Of a DNA stretch of 64,000 nucleotides, positions 8,595 through 18,340 are shown one piece after another. This DNA comes from JAHQVI01 sp963727575. Its GTDB lineage: Bacteria > Pseudomonadota > Alphaproteobacteria > Rhizobiales > Rhodomicrobiaceae. The stretch spans positions 1 through 64,000 of the forward strand of contig CAVSIA010000035.1 in NCBI GenBank assembly GCA_963727575.1, read 5' to 3'. A model generated the notes under the pieces. It was given only the letters and a program-made list of their open reading frames with translations. It made no database searches and was not told where the DNA came from. A program made the position numbers and the translations under genes. Each line of letters starts with the position of its first letter. Positions within the stretch are counted from its first letter, which is position 1.

Positions 8595-9902
8595 ATGAAG
8601 GGCGCAAAGACCGTCATGCAACGGGTCATGGGACCGGGCCGGATGCGGCAAATGGAGATCTTCGTTACCGGCGTCGGGGGCGCCAGGCCGCGGGTTCCGG
8701 TCGCGCCGGACGCGCTGGAGGCAAAGGCGATGGCGCGGATGAACGCGCGCGCCGCAGCCTATATCGTCGGCGGCGCCGGAACGGAATCCACAGCCCGCGC
8801 CAACCGCGCCGCCTTCGACCGCCACTGTCTGGTGCCGCGCGTGCTGCGCAACGTTGCCGAGCGCGACCTCTCCGTCACGCTGTTCGGCAAGCGCTACCCG
8901 GCGCCGGTGTTGCTGGCCCCGGTCGGCGTCCTGGAAATGGTCAACGCCGAGGCCGACCTTGCCGTCGCCCGCGCGGCGGCGGGGGAGGGCATCGGCTACA
9001 TCTTCTCCAATCAGGCGTCCGTGCCCATGGAGCAATGCGCCGCCGCGATGGATGCCGCGCCGCGCTGGTTTCAGCTCTATTGGAGCAGCGACGACGAATT
9101 CGTCGCCTCGCTTCTTCAGCGGGCGGAGACATGCGGCTGCGAGGCGATCGTCGTCACGCTGGACACGACGCTGCTCGGCTGGCGACCGCGCGACCTCGAC
9201 CTCGGCTACCTTCCGTTCCTGCATGGGCTCGGCCTCGCCCAATACCTCACCGATCCGGTATTCCGTGCAAAGATCCCGGCGTCCCCGCCCGAGACCGGCT
9301 TCAAGCCGCGCGGCATCGGCGGACTGGTCTCTGCAGCGCGCAATCACCGGCGAAAGAGCAAGCAATTCGGCCTGCCGATGGGGCGCATCCGCTCCGCCGT
9401 CGCGTATTTCACCGCCACCTATTCACGCCTCGATATCACCTGGGACGATCTCGCCCGCCTGCGCCGAATGACCCGGCTGCCGATCCTGCTGAAGGGCGTC
9501 CGGCATCCCGACGACGCCAGGCTCGCGGCCGATCACGGCGTGGACGGACTGATCGTGTCCAATCATGGCGGGCGGCAGGTCGACGGCGAGATTGCCTCGC
9601 TCGACGCACTGCCGGGGATCGTCGCGGCGGCTGGCGACATGCCGGTGCTGCTCGATTCGGGCATCCGCTCCGGACGCGATATCGCTATCGCGCTGGCGCT
9701 CGGCGCGAAGGCGGTGCTGCTCGGCCGTCCCTATGTCTACGGGCTGGCGCTCGCGGGCGAGGACGGCGTTCGCGAGGTGATCCGCAATGTCGTCGGCGAG
9801 TTCGATCTGACCCTGGCGCTGTGTGGGCTGCGAGGAGCGGGCGAGTTGGGGCCGCAGTGCCTTGCCGATGCGCCGCACGACGAAGTCGATCGGAAAAACT
9901 GA
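8595..9902 (+). CDS. FMN-dependent alpha-hydroxyacid oxidising enzyme (lactate 2-monooxygenase-like)
   Basis: Flavin enzyme of the glycolate oxidase / lactate monooxygenase / L-lactate dehydrogenase family, about 435 residues, oxidising a 2-hydroxy acid. Features: RHCLVPRVLRNVAERD, FMN-site segments APVGVLEMV and WFQLYWSSDDEF, the lysine of PILLKGVRHPDDA, the catalytic signature SNHGGRQVDGEIASLDALP (His base and Arg), and DSGIRSGRDIAIALALGA with LGRPYVYGLALAGEDGV for phosphate binding. The start at 8595 is chosen for the strong GGGGGAGGG upstream; an in-frame ATG at 8553 lacks one. The ARNHRRKSKQFG loop and length resemble lactate 2-monooxygenase, but the substrate is unproven. Confidence 0.88.
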   Translation: MKGAKTVMQRVMGPGRMRQMEIFVTGVGGARPRVPVAPDALEAKAMARMNARAAAYIVGGAGTESTARANRAAFDRHCLVPRVLRNVAERDLSVTLFGKRYPAPVLLAPVGVLEMVNAEADLAVARAAAGEGIGYIFSNQASVPMEQCAAAMDAAPRWFQLYWSSDDEFVASLLQRAETCGCEAIVVTLDTTLLGWRPRDLDLGYLPFLHGLGLAQYLTDPVFRAKIPASPPETGFKPRGIGGLVSAARNHRRKSKQFGLPMGRIRSAVAYFTATYSRLDITWDDLARLRRMTRLPILLKGVRHPDDARLAADHGVDGLIVSNHGGRQVDGEIASLDALPGIVAAAGDMPVLLDSGIRSGRDIAIALALGAKAVLLGRPYVYGLALAGEDGVREVIRNVVGEFDLTLALCGLRGAGELGPQCLADAPHDEVDRKN

Positions 9903-10068
9903 CGCTTATCGTAAAAGCTCTTGAATGCCGGCTCAAACGTCTCGCAAAGTAGAGACGATGCATCCCGATCCAGCCCGCCAGATCTCTCGCGGTGCCGGAA
10001 CGGCTCCTGGTGCCCCGATTGTTTTCGCCGCACCGTCCGAGGAGATCATATCGTCAACGAGGAACGAG

Positions 10069-10413
10069 ATGATGGACCTGGAAGTCTGGCGCGCACTGAT
10101 TTTGCGCGAAAAACAGGAGCTCGAATCCCTCAGCGAAGACGCGCGCAAATCGCGCAAAGCGGTGGAGTTGGATCAGCAGGGCGTCGGCCGGGTGTCGAGG
10201 GTCGATGCGATGCAGCAGCAGGCGATGGCCATGGAATCGGAGCGGCGGCGGCGCCTGCGTCTGAAGCAGATCGACGCGGCACTCGGGCGGATCGCGTCGG
10301 GCGATTACGGCTATTGCGTCAAATGCGGCGAGGAGATCCCCGAGGCGCGGCTCAGGGCCGACCCGACCAGCCCCGCCTGCGTAACCTGCGCCGGAGGCGG
10401 CCGCCGCATCTGA
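10069..10413 (+). CDS. TraR/DksA-family zinc-finger protein
   Basis: Small DksA-like protein of about 114 residues. A helical coiled-coil part (WRALILREKQELESLSEDARKSRKAVELDQQ) with Asp/Ser at the tip is followed by a C-terminal C4-type zinc finger: YCVKCGEEIPEARL ... ACVTCAG. The family binds the RNA polymerase secondary channel and adjusts transcription with ppGpp; short forms are common in alphaproteobacteria. The start at 10069 or 10072 (two adjacent ATG codons) is chosen because GAGGAA lies upstream and the longer N-terminal extension from 9925 is not family-like. Confidence 0.85.
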   Translation: MMDLEVWRALILREKQELESLSEDARKSRKAVELDQQGVGRVSRVDAMQQQAMAMESERRRRLRLKQIDAALGRIASGDYGYCVKCGEEIPEARLRADPTSPACVTCAGGGRRI

Positions 10414-10446
10414 CGGGTATGCCGGGCCGGTGGCCAAGCCCTGCTC

Positions 10447-13400
10447 TTATGCCTTCATCGCGATCACATCCATCGACGCCCGGCCGCGCTCGCTGACATT
10501 GTAGAAGATCGGCCGGAAGCCGTTCTCTTCGAGCAGCTTGTAGAGGCGGTCGCGCGTGAAATTGTGGCAGTGGGTGACCTCGCTCCAGAACGGATTGGTG
10601 CCGTTCCCGTCGAGAATGCGCCAAACGATCGTCGCCATGTTCGGCATCGAGCAGAACAGGATGCCGCCCGATAGCAGCAGGCGTTTGGCGGCAGCGAGCG
10701 CGGCGCTCGGATAGGGCACGCGTTGCAGCACGTCGTTCATGGAAACGACGCTGAACCGGCCCGGCATGTCCAGATCGTCGAGCTGGAGCGGATGGGACTT
10801 CGTAGCCGAGCCGCTTCAGCGTTTCGGCATTGTCGCCGCGCGGGTCGATGCCGACCGGACGATAGCCCCACTCTTCCGCTGTGAACAGCATCGAGCCGCT
10901 GCCGAAATCGACGTCGAGCCAGTCGCCGCCGGGCTTGAGCTTGGCGATCTGGCCGACGATCCGGGCGGAAACGAGCCGCTGCGGTTCCACATTGTAGCCG
11001 GCGGCATCCTGCGGCGGCAGCTTGGCCCAGAGCCGCTCGCTCGCCTCCGGGGCAAGATGGCTCTGCGTGAAGACATGACCGCAGGCATTGCAGCGGCACC
11101 ATGCGGCCGGCGCCGGCAAGGCCGGATTCGGCTGCGGGGTGCTATCCGCCGGTTTGACGACGGGGAAATCCGGGCTGTCGCAAAGCGGGCAGGCGTCATA
11201 GGGAATGCGGTCCTGCGGCGCGGCGGCCGGCCTCTGCGGCGGGGCCGCGGGGGCGGTTGCGAACTCGCGCGCCGTGTAGGCTTCCAGCGCGGCCAGCGAA
11301 ACCGGCGTCGTCGTGATGACGGGTTCGGGGGTGATTGCCACGGCCGCGCCTGCCGGGGTCAACTCGTCGAGGATCTCCCATTCCTCGCCGCCGATATCGT
11401 TCACCGAAAAGGCGCGGGGCTCCTTGCCCTTTTCGCGCAATTCCGACATGTGCTCATACGCCGCCTCGAGCCCTTTGGTGTAGGTTTCGATGTCGAAAAG
11501 CGGGGCGTTCATCCGCGTTCTGGCGAGCTGGGCGCGGATCTGGGCAAGCGTGTCCGGGTTGCGCGCGAGCCCGAGCGCGGTCCGCTCATATTGATCGAGC
11601 GAATAGGTGATCAGCTCGGTCAGGCCGACCGCCTTCAACAGACTGCCGCAGACCCGCGAGACGAAGGTTTCGCCCGCACAGGTCAGCATGGGAAGGCCCG
11701 CCCACAGCGCATCGCTCGCGGTGGTATGCGCGTTGACCGGCAGTGAATCGAGGAACAAATCGGCGTGGCGGTGGCGGGCGAGATGGACGGACAGTTCCAT
11801 TTTCGGCGCGAACACCAGCCGCGCCGGATCGACGCCGAGCGACACCGCCTTGCGTCGCAGGTTCTCCCGCATCAGCGAATTGGATTCGAGCAGCCACAGC
11901 ACGCTGCCCGAAACGTCGTTCAGCAGGCGCATCCAAAGACCGAACATTTCGGGCGTGATTTTGTAGCTGCTGTTGAACGAGCAGAACACGAAGCCGCGCT
12001 CCGGCAGGCCGCAGTCGCGGCGCGAAGGGCAGTCGGCGGCGACGGAGCGCTTGGTGTCGTTCGGCTGGTAGCATCCCGGCAGATGGACGATGTTCTCGTC
12101 GAAGAAGGGCTGCTGGTCCATCGGCGCGGTGAACTCGTCGGCGACGATGTAGTCGATGAAGTCGGCGCCCATGGTGCCCGGATAGCCGAGATAGTTGACC
12201 TGGATCGGCGCCGGCCGGCAGGCGAAAATCTCGGTCCGGGCGTGCGTCGTGTAGCCCTTCAGGTCGATGAGGATATCGACGCCGTCCCGGTTGATGCGCT
12301 CTGCCGCCTCGGCATGGGGCATCTGGCTGATGGGGACGAACTGATCGAAGGCCGCCGTGATCCGCCGGCGCATCGCGCTGGCGTCGTTCGGACTGAAGCA
12401 ATAGCCGAAAACCTCGAAACGCCGGCGGTCGTGCCGCTCCACCAGCTCCGCCATCAGGTTTGTCGTCGCGTGACTGTAGAAGTCGGCCGAGACATAGCCG
12501 ATCCGCAGCCGGTTCTGGGCGGCGGCGCTGCGCGGCGGCCGGTAGGTGAATGGCGTGGCGATGGGGCGGGAGAGCCCTTTCGACCATTCGCGTGCGCTCA
12601 GCAGGTGGTCTTCGGCGTCGCATGGAATATTGAGGATCGGGAAGGACGGCACCCGCTTGCCGCGTCGATAGGTGGAACTCAGAATTCTCTGCTCGGCCGC
12701 GGCCAGACCGTCCCAGTCGCAGGCCTCGCGGCGCAGATGGTAGTGGTCGACGAGGGCGGCCGGGTTGTCCGGATCGATCGTCAGCGCCTTGGCATACGTG
12801 GCGATCGCGTCCGACAGAAGGTCCTGCTCCGACAGCGCGGCGGCGAGATTGATGTAGGCGACCAGGAGCCTCGGATCCAGCTCGAGCGCGCGGCGGTAAG
12901 CGCCGACGGCATCCTTGTTCTGGCCGAGCAGCCCCAATACCACGCCCATATTCGAATAGGCGTCGGTATAGTCCGGTTTGAGCGACAGCGCGGCATTATA
13001 GGATTCAAGCGCCTCACGGTAGCGGCCGAGGTCCTTAAAGGCGATGCCGAGATTGTTGTGCGCCTGCGCATAGTTGGGCGCAAGTTCGAGCGCCTTGCGA
13101 TGCGCGCGGATGGCTTCGTCGTAGCGGCCGGCTTCCTGCAACACGCAGCCGAGGTCCGAGTAAGGCGGCCCGTAGTCCGGGCGGAGCTCGATGGCGCGGC
13201 GGCAGATGGCGATGGCGTCGTCAAACTCGCCGGCAGCGCGCAGCGCGTGACTGAATCCGATCAGCGCGTCGACACTGCTCGGCGCGATTTCGACCGCACG
13301 AAGGCAGGAATCGAGCGCTTCCTCGGTCTTGCCCTGCAGAAGCAGAACACTGCCGAGATTGGCGTAGCCATCGGCGAAATTGGGTGAAATCTCGATGGCG

Positions 13401-13861
13401 CGCTGGTAGCACTCGGCTGCGTCCTGCAGCTTGCCGAACGCCTTCATGATGTTGCCGAGATTGGAATAGGCCGGATGGAAATCCGGCTTCAGCGCGAGCG
13501 CCCTCTCGCATGCGGCCTGGGCGTCGTCAAGGTCGCCGATGTCCTTGAGAATGACGCTGAGGTCGGAATAACCCTCGGCCAGCGTCGGGTTGATCGTCAG
13601 ACATTGGCGGATGAGCTGAGCGGCGCGTTGGAGCAGCCCCTGCTTGTAGGCGACCAGGCCGAGCAGGTGAATGCTTTGCCAGTTCTCCGGATTTTCCGCG
13701 ATCACGCGCTCGAACAGCGCCGTGGCCTCCGCCAGGCGACCGGCTTTCAGATGGGCGATCGCCTCAAACTGACCGTTTGCCTTGGAGTCGTCACGCGGAG
13801 GGGCGGGAAAAGGCGCTTGAGAGCCGGGCTCGGCGGCGCCTGGCTGGGGCTTACGGGGCAT
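10447..13861 (-). CDS. TPR / GT41 (SPINDLY-like) glycosyltransferase fused to zinc-ribbon methyltransferase, frameshifted
   Basis: Giant fusion, about 1138 residues if one indel is corrected. Order: disordered start (PRKPQPGAAEPGS); about eleven tetratricopeptide repeats (residues 30-440); a GT41 O-GlcNAc-transferase-like domain (about 450-840) with RLRIGYVSADFYSHAT, VDILIDLKGYTTHAR, VNYLGYPGTMGADFIDYI, FNSSYKITPEMFGLW and LPVNAHTTASDALWAG; a Pro/Ala linker; a four-cysteine ribbon (CPLCDS ... CRCNACGH, about 895-925); and a class I SAM methyltransferase (WLDVDFGSGSML, then FSVVSMNDVLQRVPYPS and GGILFCSMPNM). Near 10793 an extra C in GTCCCAT shifts the frame between the two methyltransferase halves; without correction the frame runs on to 10352. 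The ATG at 13861 is chosen as the natural N-terminus. Likely a cytoplasmic protein glycosylation factor. Confidence 0.82.
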
Positions 13862-14206
13862 GTCCGCTCTGTTTTTTCTGATTGACCGTCCGGGCACTTG
13901 GACATGGAAAGCCTGCGCGAAACTTACCGCCCACCGATTATTCAGAACATCGAGCGCGACCGGGACAATCTGGGGAAAACGCAACAAATCGGCCGCGCCC
14001 GGCGTTATCTAAGCGCAGGGCGGTCGCCCGAGGCGGCGGGTTGCCTTGCAGGGGGCCGTTTGCGCCGCCTAGGCCGGCCATTCTCTGCATGTCGGGCGTC
14101 CCGGCATTTCAGACCTTTGAAGCGGCGCAACAAATTGCTAGATTCAACGGATGCATATTTGGTTTGGAATTTAACCAGCTTGACAACGATCAGACGATCT
14201 CCACCG
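13862..14206. other. Divergent intergenic region between the TPR gene and hrcA
   Basis: About 345 bases with no convincing gene. TTGACA occurs at 14180 close to the hrcA start, without a well-spaced -10. I looked for the CIRCE inverted repeat (HrcA operator) and did not find it. Confidence 0.4.
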
Positions 14207-15314
14207 ATGCCGCGCGGCAAGGATTTGCAACTGGCGAAGGAATTGGGCGCAGCGGGCTTTGGCCAGGGCGAGATTACAAGTCTCGGCGCCCTGAACGAGC
14301 GGTCGCGCGCAATTTTCCGTCAGATCATCGAGACCTACCTGTCGACGGGCGAACCCGTGGGCTCGCGCAATATCAGCCGCCAGATACCGATTACGCTATC
14401 GCCGGCCTCGGTGCGCAACGTCATGGCCGACCTGGAAACGCTCGGCCTGATCTATTCGCCGCACACCAGCGCCGGCCGGCTGCCGACCCAGAGCGGTCTG
14501 CGCCTGTTCGTCGACGGACTGCTCGAATTCGGTGATCTCGCCCAGGATGAGCGTTCGCAGATCGAGGCGCAGATCTCCGGCCGCCTGACCATGAACGAAG
14601 TGCTCTCCGAAGCCAGCGAGATGCTGTCCGGCCTTTCGCGCTGCGCCGGTGTGGTGCTCACCGAGAAGCTTACGCACCGGATCAAGCATATCGAGTTTGT
14701 CGGCCTGGATGCGAGCCGCGCGCTGATCGTGCTGGTCGGCGAGGATGGCAATATCGAGAATTGCTTCATCGCCCTGCCCGAGGGCCTGCCGGCCTCGGCG
14801 CTGGCCGAGGCGACCAACTACGTGAATGCGCGGCTGTTGAACGTCACCCTGATCGAGGCGCGGGACAAGATTCAGGAAGAGCTGGCGGCAAAGAAGGCGC
14901 AGCTCGATGAATTGACCGCGAAGGTGGTGCAATCCGGGCTGGCGCAGTGGTCCGGCGGCAAGGACGAGTTCCAAGAGCCTGATCGTTCGCGGCCAGTCGC
15001 ATCTTCTGTCCGATCTGACCGCGGTGGAGGATTTGGAGCGCATCCGGCTGCTGTTCGACGACCTGGAATCCAAGCGCGAAATCATGCAGCTTCTCGCACT
15101 GACCGATGACGCGGACGGTGTGCGAATCTTCATAGGTTCCGAGAATCAGTTGTTTTCCTTGTCAGGATCGTCTCTGATCGTGGCGCCGTTCAGCGATTCG
15201 GAACATAAAATTGTCGGTGTTCTGGGCGTTATAGGGCCAACTCGCATGAACTACGCCCGAATTATCCCCATGGTTGATTACACAGCGAGGCTGGTTGGCC
15301 GTCTCCTGACTTGA
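14207..15314 (+). CDS. hrcA: Heat-inducible transcription repressor HrcA, frameshifted
   Basis: Repressor of chaperone operons that binds CIRCE elements. From MPRGKDLQ the protein shows the winged-helix part (NERSRAIFRQIIETYLSTGEPVGS, SRQIPITLSPASVRNVMADLE, GLIYSPHTSAGRLPT) and the GAF-like domain (RIKHIEFVGLDASRALIVLVGEDG, ALPEGLPAS). Near 14973 an extra C (ttccaag for ttcaag) shifts the frame; the rest continues in another frame as SLIVRGQSHLLSDL, VEDLERIRLLFDDL and GVLGVIGPTRMNYARIIPMVDYTA, which is the conserved C-terminus. With one base removed the protein is about 369 residues, the normal length. Sits directly before grpE, as in other alphaproteobacteria. A consensus error is likely. 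Confidence 0.9.
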
Positions 15315-15391
15315 TTATCGTGGGCGTCTCGCCAATATCCGAACCAGATTTGCTGTTAGACACAGCTCTACCAGGAGAGGGTAGAACCGGA

Positions 15392-16351
15392 ATGGAACAA
15401 GACAAGCGCGGCCCGGCTGACGGGACCGAGCAATCTGCGGGTGCCGCATCGGCCCATCAGGACGCCGCAGCCGACGAATTGGCGGGTGCCCGCTCCGATG
15501 CCGACCTTATCGCCAAGCTGAGCGCCGAGGTCGAGGCGCTGCGCGCGGACAATACCGAGCAGAAGGACAAGGCCCTGCGCCTGATGGCCGAGATGGAGAA
15601 TCTCCGCCGCCGGACAGAGCGCGAAAAGTCCGAATTCTCGAAATATGCCATCTCCGAATTTGCCCGCGACGTGATCAGCGTCGGCGACAACATCAGGCGC
15701 GCCATCGAGGCGGTGCCGAAGGATGCAGCGTCGCACGATACGGTTCTGCGCAGCCTTGTCGAGGGCGTCGAGGTGACCGAGCGCGAGCTGCTGAAGGCGT
15801 TGGAGAAGTATCAGATCAAGCGCTTCGACCCGCAGGGCGAGCCGTTCAACCCGCATATGCATGACGCGATGACGAAGATCGAGGTGCCGAACGTTCCGGC
15901 AGATACGGTCGTCCAGGTCATCCACGCGGGTTACATGATCGGCGAGCGCGTGCTGCGTCCGGCTGCGGTTATCGTGGCCAAGGGCAGCGAGACTTCGGAA
16001 AAGCCGAAGCCGCCCGCCAAGGACGACGACAAGGACGAACCGGTGCCGCCAGGCGCGATGAAGGTGCCCGAGGAGCTTGCGTCGAGCCCCGAGCCTCAGC
16101 AACAGGAAGCTCAGCCGCCGCGCAGTGGGCGGCCCGACGTTCAGCACAACGTTCTCGGCCGGGAATTCCAGGCGGAGCGACGCCGTCAGGGCCAGCAGCC
16201 CGGCGGAAGCGAGGAACGCACCGCACCGTTCCGCCGTCCACGGTCCGCCGCCGGCGATCAGTCGTTCACCGAGGTGCGGCAGAACAACGGGCCGAGCAAC
16301 AACAAGCCTTCGACCCTGCATAAACCGGTCATCGGCTCACGCAACGACTGA
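15392..16351 (+). CDS. grpE: Nucleotide exchange factor GrpE with long C-terminal extension
   Basis: Co-chaperone that releases ADP from DnaK. The start at 15392 is chosen for AGGAGAGG upstream. The long N-terminal coiled coil (LSAEVEALRADNTEQKDKALRLMAEMENLRRR) and the GrpE signature region (KRFDPQGEPFNPHMHDAM ... QVIHAGYMIGERVLRPAAVIVAKG) end at about residue 200, where most relatives stop. A disordered extension of roughly 115 residues follows, rich in Pro, Gln, Glu and Arg, in the same frame until the TGA. It may be real or may reflect a missed stop caused by an indel. It is 78 bases after the hrcA end, probably one operon. Confidence 0.9.
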   Translation: MEQDKRGPADGTEQSAGAASAHQDAAADELAGARSDADLIAKLSAEVEALRADNTEQKDKALRLMAEMENLRRRTEREKSEFSKYAISEFARDVISVGDNIRRAIEAVPKDAASHDTVLRSLVEGVEVTERELLKALEKYQIKRFDPQGEPFNPHMHDAMTKIEVPNVPADTVVQVIHAGYMIGERVLRPAAVIVAKGSETSEKPKPPAKDDDKDEPVPPGAMKVPEELASSPEPQQQEAQPPRSGRPDVQHNVLGREFQAERRRQGQQPGGSEERTAPFRRPRSAAGDQSFTEVRQNNGPSNNKPSTLHKPVIGSRND

Positions 16352-16421
16352 GGGCTGCGATTCCGCAAGACCGGCGCTGCATCGGCCCTCGGAGTTCGCG
16401 CTTCGCGGATGATAGCAGCCG

Positions 16422-17321
16422 CTATGTCTGGTGGTGGCGCTCGTTTGAGGGTTCGTCGGCTTCATCATAGCCGGCTGGGCCATGAGCAATGGCGGGAGCC
16501 TCGGTCGGCCCGAATTGCTTCTCCAGCTCCTGGTGCCGCCGCACGGCCACCGGAATGAGCGCGAGATAGGTGAGGCACCCCAGCGTCAGGCTCATATACG
16601 GATAGGTGACCAGCGTCGCCACGAGCACGACCGTCAAGGCGATGACAGGTGCGATATATTCCGGCTCGATCCGCCGCCCGATCAGCTTGCCGGAAAAAGT
16701 GCGGACGCGGCTCGCCATCAACGCCGCGATGATCACCGAATAGACGGCGATGATCTGCGGCAGGGCCCACGCTTTCGGCAGCCCCAGCCCCTCCATGTAG
16801 AGCGGCAGCATCAGCAGAATGGCCCCCGCCGGCACCGGTACGCCGACGAAAAACGCATTCTCCCAGATCGGCTTTCCGGCATCGTCGAGCGCCACGTTGA
16901 ATCGCGCCAGCCTGAGCGCCGCCGCGATGGCGAAGATAAGGACGACGATCCAGCCCAGGCTGCGGATGTCGGAAAAACCCCACAGAAACAGAACGACGGC
17001 CGGCGCGACGCCGAAACAGACGAAGTCGGAAAGCGAATCCAGCTCGGCGCCGAAGCGTGAGGACGCCTTGAGCAGCCGCGCCATGCGGCCATCCAGCCCA
17101 TCCAGCGCCGCAGCGCCGGCAATCGCCAGCAGGGCATATTCGAAACGTCCCTCGATGGCCATGCGGATCGAGGTGAGGCCGACGCAAAGCCCAAGCAGCG
17201 TCACCACATTGGGGAGCAGAACGCGCACGGGCACGCCGCGCCGCCGGGCGCGCATGAAAGCACGTCGGCCGCTCATGACCCGGTTGGAAAAGCGGCGCTT
17301 CATATCCGGTCGTGTAAACAC
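16422..17321 (-). CDS. pssA: CDP-diacylglycerol--serine O-phosphatidyltransferase
   Basis: Inner-membrane enzyme that joins CDP-diacylglycerol and serine to give phosphatidylserine, the precursor of phosphatidylethanolamine. Residue 74 onwards carries the CDP-alcohol phosphotransferase signature DGLDGRMARLLKASSRFGAELDSLSD, matching DG(x)2AR(x)8G(x)3D(x)3D (quoted in two parts: DGLDGRMARLL and GAELDSLSD). Seven or so hydrophobic segments and a hydrophilic C-terminal tail follow. The start may be GTG 17321 or ATG 17303 (MKRRF). The usual partner gene psd is not adjacent here. Confidence 0.92.
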   Translation of the reverse strand: MFTRPDMKRRFSNRVMSGRRAFMRARRRGVPVRVLLPNVVTLLGLCVGLTSIRMAIEGRFEYALLAIAGAAALDGLDGRMARLLKASSRFGAELDSLSDFVCFGVAPAVVLFLWGFSDIRSLGWIVVLIFAIAAALRLARFNVALDDAGKPIWENAFFVGVPVPAGAILLMLPLYMEGLGLPKAWALPQIIAVYSVIIAALMASRVRTFSGKLIGRRIEPEYIAPVIALTVVLVATLVTYPYMSLTLGCLTYLALIPVAVRRHQELEKQFGPTEAPAIAHGPAGYDEADEPSNERHHQT

Positions 17322-17364
17322 AGGTCCAATCCAAGCTCTTTTATCGGCGCGGAACCATTACAAA

Positions 17365-18255
17365 TCATAAATCGCCGCCAAAACCCACCATCCGTTTGAT
17401 GTCTTGCGGTTGCGCGCCCTCGCTGCGCAGGCTCCGAACGCTCTTGTCACGCAGCGACTTCGACAGCTTGCGCCCATCTGCATCGACGATCAGGCGGTGA
17501 TGGCAATAAACCGGCTCCGGCAGGCCCAGCAGACGCTGGAGCAGCCGGTGAATGTCGGTCGCGGCAAGCAGGTCCAGCCCGCGCGTGACATGGGTTATGC
17601 CTTGAATGGCGTCGTCCGTCACCACCGCGATGTGATAGCTCGTTGGAACGTCCTTGCGCGCCAGCACCACATCGCCCCAGCGCTCCGGCTGCGCTTCCGT
17701 GAGGAAATCGCCGCCGTCCGCGTCGATATTGCGGATTCGGATCGGCCATGGCCCGCGCGCCTTCGCGGCGCCGATGGCGGCGGCCATATCGAGGCGCAGC
17801 GTATAGGGCTCGTCCGCCGCGATGCGCCGCTGCCGTTCATCCTCCGGGAGATCCCGGCAAAGGCCGGGATAGAGCGGCGCGCCGTCCGGATCACGGCTCG
17901 CCAGCGCGCCTTTCGCGGCGACGGCGTCGGCGATCTCCCTCCGGGTTGCAAAGCACGGATAGACCAGCCCTGCCCCATCGAGTTGGGCCAGGCGCACCAC
18001 ATAGTCATCGAAATGATCCGATTGCCGGCGCACCGGCTGCTCCCACGCGATGCCGAGCCAGGCCAGATCTTCGTAGATCGCCGCCTCGAATTCGGGACGC
18101 GAGCGCCCGGCATCGATGTCCTCGATCCGCAGCAGCATCTGCCCGTCATGCCGGCGCGCCATCTCCTGCGTGAACAGCGCGGAGAAGGCGTGTCCGAGAT
18201 GCAGATAGCCATTCGGGCTGGGCGCGAAGCGGAAAACGGGCGTGGCTTTGTGCAT
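17365..18255 (-). CDS. gluQ: Glutamyl-Q tRNA(Asp) synthetase
   Basis: Paralogue of the catalytic half of glutamyl-tRNA synthetase that attaches glutamate to queuosine in tRNA-Asp. 296 residues, family length. Class I signatures: RFAPSPNGYLHLGHAFSA (the HIGH motif is HLGH) near the N-terminus and DGRKLSKSLRDKSV (KMSKS-type KLSKS) near residue 265. The anticodon-binding half of GluRS is absent, as expected. The start ATG at 18255 is the first in frame. Gene order with pssA is convergent-independent; both lie on the minus strand 43 bases apart. Confidence 0.92.
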   Translation of the reverse strand: MHKATPVFRFAPSPNGYLHLGHAFSALFTQEMARRHDGQMLLRIEDIDAGRSRPEFEAAIYEDLAWLGIAWEQPVRRQSDHFDDYVVRLAQLDGAGLVYPCFATRREIADAVAAKGALASRDPDGAPLYPGLCRDLPEDERQRRIAADEPYTLRLDMAAAIGAAKARGPWPIRIRNIDADGGDFLTEAQPERWGDVVLARKDVPTSYHIAVVTDDAIQGITHVTRGLDLLAATDIHRLLQRLLGLPEPVYCHHRLIVDADGRKLSKSLRDKSVRSLRSEGAQPQDIKRMVGFGGDL

Positions 18256-18340
18256 GGCGCCATCTTCACCCTCGTGACAAATTCTGCAATAAGCGTTTCA
18301 AGCCTTGCCGCAATCGACGCCAAACCCTGCGGAGACCTTG

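Noticed and set aside
7781..9952. Very long plus-strand open frame covering the secreted protein and the FMN enzyme
   Set aside because: It overlaps two well-supported genes in other frames, starts at the IS1380 border and shows no domain.
14060..14206. Search for a CIRCE element before hrcA
   Set aside because: TTAGCACTC-N9-GAGTGCTAA or a close variant is not present in the upstream 350 bases.
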